From an uncultured Erythrobacter sp. (GTDB lineage Bacteria; Pseudomonadota; Alphaproteobacteria; Sphingomonadales; Sphingomonadaceae): DNA of 20,814 nt. Made by a program: the position numbers and the translations under genes. The stretch is taken from NCBI GenBank assembly GCA_947258465.1, contig CAMYIQ010000010.1:1-20814 (forward strand). Reading direction: 5' to 3'. Shown here piece after piece: positions 14,747-20,814 of the stretch (the first letter of the stretch is position 1; every line of letters starts with the position of its first letter). A model generated the notes under the pieces. The model was not told the DNA's origin and searched no databases. It saw only the letters and a program-made list of their open reading frames with translations.

Positions 14747-15312
14747 CGCCGACCGATAGCGCGGTTTTACGCGGGTTCGAGGAGCGGCTCTTTTCGTTCA
14801 CCGACTGGAAAAGAGCGCTGCACGCGATTTCTCAGGGTCGCCGGGCCGATCACTCAGGAGAGGAAGGCGACACGCCGGAAGAGGATGACGGAATCCCGTC
14901 GGTCGACATGCTCGAACAGTCCGTTTGGGACATTCTGCTCTATCTATTCATCCTCCACGCGAACGGGCGATCGGGAAGCCTTTCAGGCTCCTCTCGCGTG
15001 GCCGATCTTGCAACGGAGATAACCTCTCGCCGCATAGACAAGCTCGCCGCCGACCGGTTGGTGATTTTGAACCGCAGCCGGACGGATACTGAGGAGATGG
15101 AGGTGCGCCTGTCGCCTCACGGACTTCGAGTGGTCGAAGAGGGTATACAGGGGTTCGTAATGGACGGGCTGGCGCAGAGGGTGGCGGCCGCGCGAAACAC
15201 TGTTGGAGAGACCCCGGTCAATCAACGCATAGCGCATGAATTGAAAGTCAGCCTGCAATCGGTCGAGTTGCATCGCGCCAATGTGGCGGCGAAGCGTATT
15301 CCGACGGGTTAG
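14743..15312 (+). CDS. Winged-helix protein with a LuxR-like C-terminal helix
   Basis: A 189-residue putative DNA-binding protein. Residues about 62-136 fit a MarR-like winged helix: a helical lead (VWDILLYLFILHANG), SGSSRVADLATEITSRRIDKL as the HTH, and VILNRSRTDTEEMEVRLSPHG as the wing. The C-terminus, about 160-185 (NQRIAHELKVSLQSVELHRANV), closely resembles the second half of a FixJ/LuxR HTH (NKVIAHELGISPRTVEIHRARV in typical members). So two kinds of DNA-binding element may be combined. Translation starts at the GTG at 14743, overlapping the RadC-like stop by four bases. It is the last gene of the cluster and its stop overlaps that of the convergent gene. Confidence 0.78.
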   Translation: MTPTDSAVLRGFEERLFSFTDWKRALHAISQGRRADHSGEEGDTPEEDDGIPSVDMLEQSVWDILLYLFILHANGRSGSLSGSSRVADLATEITSRRIDKLAADRLVILNRSRTDTEEMEVRLSPHGLRVVEEGIQGFVMDGLAQRVAAARNTVGETPVNQRIAHELKVSLQSVELHRANVAAKRIPTG

Positions 15313-15740
15313 GCAATATCATCCAGGCCAGCCGGTCCCAGATCGCTGGCCACAATCCCGAGCGCGGTCGCGGCGATGGCCCCGGTCATGGCGTGGGCCA
15401 GCGAACCCGAACTGGAAAAGCTTCTTTCGATATCCAGACCCGGTACCGCGACGGTGGCGATGGCATCGCCCGATACCGCTCGCGATGCCATCAGGCCCAC
15501 CCGCTCGGTTGTCAGCAGCAATATCTGCTCCGTCCAACCGCGTTCGGCGAGCTGCGCGAGAGAGCTGTTCGGAGGTGGCGCGAAGTGTTGCTTCACCGCG
15601 TCCGGGGCTTCGTCAAGAATTTGGCAGAGCCGGAGTACCAGCACTGGCATATCTTCGGGGTTTGGCGTTGGCATCCGTTCGCAGCGATCGAGAAACTCGC
15701 ATAACCTCTTACGCCACAGCGTGCCGGTAGAATTGCCCAA
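15309..15740 (-). CDS. Hypothetical protein
   Basis: A 143-residue protein of unknown family. The first half is charged and helical (starting MGNSTGTLWRKRLCEFLDRC); the second half is Ala/Gly-rich with a weakly hydrophobic segment near the C-terminus (AHAMTGAIAATALGIVASDL), perhaps a membrane helix. The start is a TTG at 15740, supported by GAGGAG (complement of 15748-15753) 7 bases upstream; the next in-frame ATG is at 15674. A good sigma-70-type promoter lies further upstream. Its TAA and the TAG of the convergent winged-helix gene overlap at 15309-15312. Confidence 0.7.
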   Translation of the reverse strand: MGNSTGTLWRKRLCEFLDRCERMPTPNPEDMPVLVLRLCQILDEAPDAVKQHFAPPPNSSLAQLAERGWTEQILLLTTERVGLMASRAVSGDAIATVAVPGLDIERSFSSSGSLAHAMTGAIAATALGIVASDLGPAGLDDIA

Positions 15741-15792
15741 GCCCCGTCTCCTCGCCGTACTTAAAACAATCCCGAAAATTCCAAGTCATGGT

Positions 15793-15822
15793 TATATAAT
15801 ACCTCAATTCTCCCCAGGTCAA
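15793..15822 (-). promoter_or_regulatory. Sigma-70-type promoter of the orphan gene
   Basis: On the minus strand TTGACC (complement of 15817-15822) is followed, after 18 bases, by TATATA (complement of 15793-15798), or after 17 by TTATAT. The surrounding 15741-15961 stretch is clearly more AT-rich than the rest. Transcription would start near 15786, about 46 bases before the TTG start. Confidence 0.55.
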
Positions 15823-15926
15823 TTGTCCTGTCGGAAAAGTCATGCCGGTCTTTTATGGTTAACCGATTTAAAGTGGGACAAGTCACGTCTATGTTCGGTC
15901 GATCGGGAAGTGCAGCCTATCGGCGC

Positions 15927-15955
15927 TTGGCGACGGAGCGGTTATCGCCTATCTG
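15927..15955 (+). promoter_or_regulatory. Promoter of the RNase P RNA gene
   Basis: TTGGCG (15927-15932) and TATCTG (15950-15955) are separated by 17 bases. The -10 ends 6 bases before the first base of the P1 helix of RNase P RNA, exactly where transcription of a non-coding RNA should begin. Confidence 0.6.
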
Positions 15956-15961
15956 CCGCAG

Positions 15962-16362
<401 letters not shown>

Positions 16363-16403
16363 AATCCCGCGCTGATGCGGCGGGTATCGTTACCGCGCGG
16401 CCA

Positions 16404-17204
16404 TCAGGCGAATTCGCCATGTTCGACTGTGATCGATCCGTCACGCTCGCGCGCCTGGATGATGCGTCGTTCGTCCCCTTCCAGTACCAAGGCGGTCAGA
16501 TTGCCGGTACGGAAAGCCCCGGTATCGATCCCGATGCGATAGGGCGTGTGTTCGAGGTTCTCGAAAATGGTGTGGCCGTGCACGACCACGTGGCTGAACG
16601 GCTCGCGGTGTTTGAGGAACCGATCGCGAATCCAGCGTAGGTCGGACCTCTTCTGATCCTCGAGGCTGTGCTTGGGATTGATGCCTGCGTGGACGAAGAC
16701 ATAGTCACCGGCGATGACGATATCCTCCATCGCCTCCAGGAATTTGCGGTGCTTTTCCGGGACCAGATCGTGCAGTTCGCGCTGGAGATCCTTCATCGTG
16801 AGTTCGTTATAGCGCCGCTTCTTGATACCGTAGCTGAGGACGGTCTCCTTGCCGCCATGCTTGAGGAAGTGCCGCAGCATCTCCTTGTCCTCGAAGCTTT
16901 CGAGGAACATCTCTTCGTGATTTCCCGCAATGTAGCGTACCTTGCGGCGTTTACCCCACTGGCGGGCGGTCTCGATCACGCGCGCGCTTTCCGGGCCGCG
17001 ATCGACTAGGTCGCCCAGCAGAACCACCGTGCTCCTGGCTTCGGCTGCTCGCTCGTCGTCCTTCTCGATTGCCAGGATCAATTGATCGAGCAGATCGCAG
17101 CGACCGTGGATATCGCCCACGACGTAGTAGCGCTCGCCTGGCGGCACGCTGGGACGGGGTTTGGTCTTCCCCCGCTTTTTCAGAAGGTGTGCGAACTTGA
17201 TCAT
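16404..17204 (-). CDS. Calcineurin-like metallophosphatase (PPP / ApaH-like)
   Basis: Phosphoesterase of the PPP superfamily, acting as a Ser/Thr protein phosphatase or as a dinucleoside-polyphosphate hydrolase. The 266-residue product has the full two-metal set: GDIHGR (30-35), GDLVDRG (64-70), GNHE (94-97), a VFVHAG histidine and HGHT. The ApaH-like arrangement of motifs fits, but it is not close enough to call it ApaH by eye. The start MIKFAHLLKKRGK at 17204 has a basic N-terminus and no signal peptide; a longer frame to 17384 is unlikely. It converges on rnpB with only about 40 bases between, where no clear terminator is seen. Confidence 0.9.
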   Translation of the reverse strand: MIKFAHLLKKRGKTKPRPSVPPGERYYVVGDIHGRCDLLDQLILAIEKDDERAAEARSTVVLLGDLVDRGPESARVIETARQWGKRRKVRYIAGNHEEMFLESFEDKEMLRHFLKHGGKETVLSYGIKKRRYNELTMKDLQRELHDLVPEKHRKFLEAMEDIVIAGDYVFVHAGINPKHSLEDQKRSDLRWIRDRFLKHREPFSHVVVHGHTIFENLEHTPYRIGIDTGAFRTGNLTALVLEGDERRIIQARERDGSITVEHGEFA

Positions 17205-17474
17205 TGAGAGTTTATAACACTTTGGCAGTGGTTCGAGATTTGCCGTCCAGATAGGCGCATGGCGGGCGAGGGGCAACAAAGGCACTCTCGCTTGTGATTG
17301 TGCAGTTGCGGAAAAAGCACAGCTTATGTTGCGAATGCGAAAACCATCCGGGCGGATCTTGCGCGTGGCCGCTAAAGTGTGCACATTTATGACCGTATCC
17401 GACCGAGGAGCCTAACAAAATGGCCCCGACGGATTCGCAGGTGGGACGAAGCGACACTCGTATAGGAGTCTGTA

Positions 17475-18227
17475 ATGCTCACGTCCTTTCGCGGCCTGGT
17501 GGCCGTATCGCTCGCTGCGGCGGGCCTTTTTTTCACAACCCCGGCCATGGCGCAGTCGGATGACGAGGTCGCCAGCGACTTCACGGTTTCGGCCAATGTT
17601 GCGTTGACGACCGACTATCGTTTCCGCGGGGTGTCGCTCTCGGGCGGCGATCCGGCCCTCCAGGGGGGCTTCGATGTCGCGCATGACAGCGGATTCTACG
17701 TTGGCACCTGGGCATCGTCGATCGATGGCGGTGCGGCCTATGGCGATCTCGAACTCGACATTTACGCAGGCTGGAGCGGAAATCTCAGCGATGCGGTCAG
17801 CGTCGATGTCGGGGTGCTCTATTATATCTATCCGACCGAGGATCTGGGCCTCGATACCGACTATATCGAACCCTATGCATCGGTGGGGGTGAACTTCGGC
17901 CCAGCGGAAGCAACCTTCGGCGTCGCCTACGCGCCGGAACAGGATTCGCTTGGCGGGGATGACAATCTCTACCTCTATACCAATGTCGGCTTCGGTCTGC
18001 CCGGCACGCCGCTGACGGTCACGGGCCATCTGGGCTATACCGATGGATCACTGGCGCCGCCGCTACTTGCGGGCACGACCGACGACACCGGCCTGGACTG
18101 GTCCCTCGGCGCCAGCGTCGCGCAGGGGAACTTCGAGGTCGGCGTAGCCTATATCGGCGTGGAAGGCCCCGCCATCGATGGCTTCACCGACGATGCGATC
18201 GTCGGCACCATTTCTGCCAGTTTCTAA
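17475..18227 (+). CDS. TorF-family putative porin (Gcw_chp)
   Basis: Outer-membrane beta-barrel protein of the conserved TorF / Gcw_chp family, found widely in proteobacteria; the transported solute is not known. The 250-residue product has a signal peptide (about 1-26, ending TTPAMA), then the family start SANVALTTDYRFRGVSLS, alternating aromatic beta strands (GFYVGTWASSID, LELDIYAGWSGN, VDVGVLYYIYP) and a terminal phenylalanine (ISASF) as expected for BAM substrates. It is acidic, with many Asp and Gly. AGGAG at 17464-17468 precedes the ATG by 6 bases. A strong hairpin follows the stop. Confidence 0.88.
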   Translation: MLTSFRGLVAVSLAAAGLFFTTPAMAQSDDEVASDFTVSANVALTTDYRFRGVSLSGGDPALQGGFDVAHDSGFYVGTWASSIDGGAAYGDLELDIYAGWSGNLSDAVSVDVGVLYYIYPTEDLGLDTDYIEPYASVGVNFGPAEATFGVAYAPEQDSLGGDDNLYLYTNVGFGLPGTPLTVTGHLGYTDGSLAPPLLAGTTDDTGLDWSLGASVAQGNFEVGVAYIGVEGPAIDGFTDDAIVGTISASF

Positions 18228-18251
18228 CCACGCAGCGGTGAATTTGAGGGT

Positions 18252-18278
18252 AGGGGGCGCCGCATTTGGGCGCCCCCT
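18252..18278. terminator. Hairpin between the convergent porin and SIMPL genes
   Basis: AGGGGGCGCC (18252-18261) and GGCGCCCCCT (18269-18278) form a perfect 10-base stem with a 7-base loop. The following T-run is short on either side (TTA), but the position between two converging genes supports a bidirectional terminator. Confidence 0.75.
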
Positions 18279-18292
18279 TACACGTCACTCGA

Positions 18293-19045
18293 TCAGTCGA
18301 GCGCGAAATCGACTGTGGTCACGACGCGCACCTTTTTGAACGGCGTATCGCCGATACCCCAGCCACCGGCTTCGCCATCGCGTGCGTCGATCGAAAAATA
18401 GCCCTGAGTCGCCTTGCGGATGCTGCCGACATCGGCGCCCGAATCCTCGGCGAACTGCTCCGCCGCCATCCGCGCATCGCGCGTCGCTTCCGCTACCATT
18501 TCCGGCTTTATGGCATTCAGCCCTGTGAAGGTGTAGTTGATGCCCGAACCGTCTTCCAGCACCACACCCTTGCGAACCAATTCGGCCTGCCTGCGAACAG
18601 CCCGCTGCGCCCGTTCGATATCCTTGGTCCGCAAGACGATGCGCTGACGTACGGTGTAGAAGACGATACCATCGTCGGTGTAATTGGACACGTTGACGCC
18701 GGCCGGCGTGAGTTCGTTTTCGGGAAAGCCGAGATCGTCGAAGAATTCCCGCACCGCCGTAGCGTCGCGATCGGTGCTTGCCTGCGCAGTCCTCAGGTCG
18801 GTTGCGGTCGAGGCGAAGGACACGGTCCATGTCGCCAGGTCGGCCGTGACCTCGCGTTCGGCAAGGCCGCGCACGGTAACGCTGCGTTCGGCCGCTTTCA
18901 TGCGAACCAGCCCGTCACCCAGGACGAAACCGCCCACGATCAGTCCGACCGCGACAATACCGGCACTGGCGAGCCATCGCATGAGCATTGCCTTGTCCGC
19001 CCGCGGCGTGGCACCAGTGTCGGCAATGTCGGTTTCGTCGGTCAT
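18293..19045 (-). CDS. SIMPL (DUF541) domain protein
   Basis: Membrane-anchored periplasmic protein of the SIMPL / DUF541 family (relatives include oxidative-stress protein YggE); the molecular function is unknown. The 250-residue product has a polar N-terminus, one membrane helix at about 22-43, then the SIMPL domain beginning with SVTVRGLAEREVTADLATW. Typical later pieces are ELTPAGVNVSNY (about 111-122) and the GINYTFTGLN stretch, and the end is TPFKKVRVVTTVDFALD. AAGGAG lies 7 bases before the ATG at 19045, so the start is good. It is divergent from the glyoxalase gene, with 78 bases between. Confidence 0.88.
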   Translation of the reverse strand: MTDETDIADTGATPRADKAMLMRWLASAGIVAVGLIVGGFVLGDGLVRMKAAERSVTVRGLAEREVTADLATWTVSFASTATDLRTAQASTDRDATAVREFFDDLGFPENELTPAGVNVSNYTDDGIVFYTVRQRIVLRTKDIERAQRAVRRQAELVRKGVVLEDGSGINYTFTGLNAIKPEMVAEATRDARMAAEQFAEDSGADVGSIRKATQGYFSIDARDGEAGGWGIGDTPFKKVRVVTTVDFALD

Positions 19046-19123
19046 GATCGCGCTCCTTATGGGGTTTCTCCCGCCCGAAGCTCGCTAGTCATGAGCCGAT
19101 GAACCGTGCTTTAATATCGACAA

Positions 19124-19573
19124 ATGGAGTTCGAATTGACTGAATATTTGCACACCATGATCCGGGTGACGGACCCGGACGCCACGATCGATTTTTTCAA
19201 GTTGATCGGTCTCGAGGAGGTTCGCCGCTTCGATGTCGAGGCGGGGCGCTTCACCCTGATATTCCTTGCCGCACCGGGTCAGGAAGGGGTTGCCGAGGTG
19301 GAACTGACCTATAACTGGCCGGCGGAGGACGGCAGCCCGTCCGAACGCTATGACGGTGGTCGCAATTTCGGCCATCTCGCTTATCGGGTCGCGGATATCT
19401 ACGAGACCTGCCAGAAAATCATGGATACGGGCCACACGATCCACCGTCCGCCGCGCGACGGGCACATGGCTTTCGTCAAGACACCCGATGGCATCTCGGT
19501 GGAACTGCTGCAGGACGGCCACCTCGAACCGAAGGAACCTTGGACGAGCATGGAAAACAGCGGGAGCTGGTAG
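19124..19573 (+). CDS. gloA: Glyoxalase I family protein (VOC fold)
   Basis: Lactoylglutathione lyase-like protein, which converts the methylglyoxal-glutathione adduct to S-lactoylglutathione. All four metal ligands of glyoxalase I are in place: His10 (LHTMIRV), Glu60 (VELTYNW), His84 (FGHLAYRV) and Glu127 (ISVELLQ). FFKLIGLEE and PDGISVE are also typical. The length is 149 residues from the ATG at 19124. A TTG at 19136 has a better Shine-Dalgarno (GGAG, 6 bases upstream) and would remove four residues, giving MTEYLHTMIRV. The stop directly abuts the stop of the convergent nhaA gene. Confidence 0.88.
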   Translation: MEFELTEYLHTMIRVTDPDATIDFFKLIGLEEVRRFDVEAGRFTLIFLAAPGQEGVAEVELTYNWPAEDGSPSERYDGGRNFGHLAYRVADIYETCQKIMDTGHTIHRPPRDGHMAFVKTPDGISVELLQDGHLEPKEPWTSMENSGSW

Positions 19574-20791
19574 CTACGACTGGTCGATATATGGAGATAC
19601 GGCATCGTCCGGGTGCTTCGCAGACATGCGCAGGATCGCATAACCCGCGATCGCGGATATCAGCGAGCCCAGTAGGATGCCGATCTTCGCCTCGTTTATC
19701 AGCAATTGCTGCCCTGCGAAAGCAAGGCCGCTGATGAACAGGGACATGGTAAAGCCGATGCCGCACAGGATCGACACGCCCCAGATTTCGGTCCAGCTCG
19801 CCTGGTCCGGGCGCGGGGCGAAACCGATCCTGTCAGCGGCATAGATGGCCGCGAAAATACCCACCTGCTTGCCGAGGAAAAGACCGGCGGCGATCGCCAG
19901 GGGCAGCGGGGCGAGCAAATGCTCCACGCCCATTCCGGCCAGCGGGACGCCGGCATTGGCGAACCCGAAGACGGGCACGACCAGATAGGCGCTCCACGGG
20001 GCAAGCCCGTGCTCCATACGCTCCACCATGGTCTGGTCGTCGGGACCGACCATCGGGATGCACAGCGCGGCCACGACCCCGGCGATGGTCGCGTGGATGC
20101 CGGTGTTGAGCACGAAATACCATAGCACCAGAGCCAGCAGGACGTAGGGCCAGTAGGAGGCGACGCGCATCCGGTTGAGCACCATCATGAGCACGACGAC
20201 GCCCGCGGCGGCCGCCAGCCAGCCGAGCTTGATGTTCGCCGTGTAAAACAGGGCGATGACCATTACCGCGCCGATATCGTCGACGATCGCCACGGTCAGC
20301 AGGAACAGGCGCAGCGAAGCGGGGCAGCGATTGCCGAGCAGCCCCAGCACACCCATCGCGAAGGCAATGTCGGTAGCGGCGGGGATCGCCCAGCCGCGCA
20401 GCAATTCCGCATCGTCACCGACCACGCCGACATAAAACAGCGCAGGTACGGCCATGCCTGCCACGGCCGCCAGGATGGGCAACCTGCGCGATTGCGGCGT
20501 GGAGAGCTGTCCCTCGATCCATTCGCGCTTCACTTCGAGGCCGACGACGAAGAAGAACACCGCCATCAGACCATCGTTGATCCACAGATGCAGATCGTAA
20601 AGCTTCGGGATCGGGGTCCATGGCAGCTTGCCGTAAAACAGTTGCGCATATTCGTTCGAAAACGGCGAGTTGGCGGCGATCATCGCGGCCGCGGCAACCA
20701 GGATCAGCAGGATGCCGGCAGACGCGTCGCTGACGAAAAGGGCGCGGACAGGGGCGAATACTAGGCGGAAGGCTGAAGGACGTTCGGTCAT
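19574..20791 (-). CDS. nhaA: Na+/H+ antiporter NhaA
   Basis: Inner-membrane antiporter that exports Na+ (or Li+) in exchange for protons, for pH and salt homeostasis; useful in a marine or saline setting. The 405-residue product has about 11-12 hydrophobic spans. The functional aspartates are Asp141 (ATDIAFAMG) and Asp171-Asp172 (AIVDDIGAV), equal to Asp133, Asp163 and Asp164 of E. coli NhaA. INDGLMAVFFFVVGLEVKRE near 71-90 is the family signature. The ATG at 20791 is chosen; an in-frame GTG at 20800 is an alternative, giving 408 residues. It is complete in the window. Confidence 0.96.
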   Translation of the reverse strand: MTERPSAFRLVFAPVRALFVSDASAGILLILVAAAAMIAANSPFSNEYAQLFYGKLPWTPIPKLYDLHLWINDGLMAVFFFVVGLEVKREWIEGQLSTPQSRRLPILAAVAGMAVPALFYVGVVGDDAELLRGWAIPAATDIAFAMGVLGLLGNRCPASLRLFLLTVAIVDDIGAVMVIALFYTANIKLGWLAAAAGVVVLMMVLNRMRVASYWPYVLLALVLWYFVLNTGIHATIAGVVAALCIPMVGPDDQTMVERMEHGLAPWSAYLVVPVFGFANAGVPLAGMGVEHLLAPLPLAIAAGLFLGKQVGIFAAIYAADRIGFAPRPDQASWTEIWGVSILCGIGFTMSLFISGLAFAGQQLLINEAKIGILLGSLISAIAGYAILRMSAKHPDDAVSPYIDQS

Positions 20792-20814
20792 TGTGGGCAC
20801 GCTCTCTTTCGCAA

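Noticed and set aside
15859..15871. TTAA-N5-TTAA as a CtrA binding site
   Set aside because: The CtrA full site has a 7-base spacer; here it is 5, and the neighbouring genes are not typical CtrA targets.
16363..16403. Terminator between rnpB and the phosphatase gene
   Set aside because: Only weak 4-5 base pairings without T-runs could be found.
16407..16418. Perfect 12-base palindrome GGCGAATTCGCC
   Set aside because: It encodes the last residues (GEFA) of the phosphatase; no regulatory context was seen.

Overview
The window is high-GC chromosomal DNA of an alphaproteobacterium, most likely Sphingomonadales and probably Erythrobacteraceae. This rests on recalled family resemblance: a ChpT-type phosphotransferase, an alpha-type RpoH, a TonB-dependent receptor, a TorF-family porin and short sphingomonad-style LuxR-HTH proteins. 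It is mostly core genome. No tRNA, insertion sequence, phage gene or CRISPR array was seen.

Layout. 1-911 (-): start of a TonB-dependent receptor that runs off the left edge, with an operator-like palindrome behind it. 1178-3334 (+): clpP and clpX, closed by an intrinsic terminator, then an aspartate/glutamate racemase-family gene. 4391-7282 (-): a tight operon mtgA, CDF zinc-type transporter, ECF sigma factor, RskA-like anti-sigma factor. The sigma gene has an in-frame TAG at codon 64 where the family normally has Trp. 7392-8726 (+): exported M20 amidohydrolase, sharing a bidirectional terminator with the convergent rpoH (8806-9711, -), which lies downstream of an RluD-type pseudouridine synthase.

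10795-12603 (+): JAMM-domain protein, ChpT and an AmpD-like amidase. 12810-15312 (+): a five-gene cluster, the most accessory-looking part of the window. It encodes a LuxR-type HTH protein with a C-terminal membrane anchor, a small helical protein, a multi-span membrane protein, a RadC-like JAB protein and a winged-helix protein ending in a LuxR-like recognition helix. A convergent orphan gene follows (15309-15740, -). RNase P RNA (15962-16362, +) is clear from P1, P4 and the ACAGAA region. Then come a calcineurin-like phosphatase (-), a TorF-like porin (+), a SIMPL protein (-), a glyoxalase (+) and NhaA (-).

Links between genes: ClpXP, RpoH and ChpT (which feeds CtrA and CpdR in the Caulobacter model) all belong to proteostasis and cell-cycle control. 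MtgA and the AmpD-like amidase act on peptidoglycan. The best candidates for new biology are the interrupted sigma factor in a metal-transporter operon, and the membrane-anchored HTH / RadC cluster with its possible ribosome-binding-site-masking hairpin.
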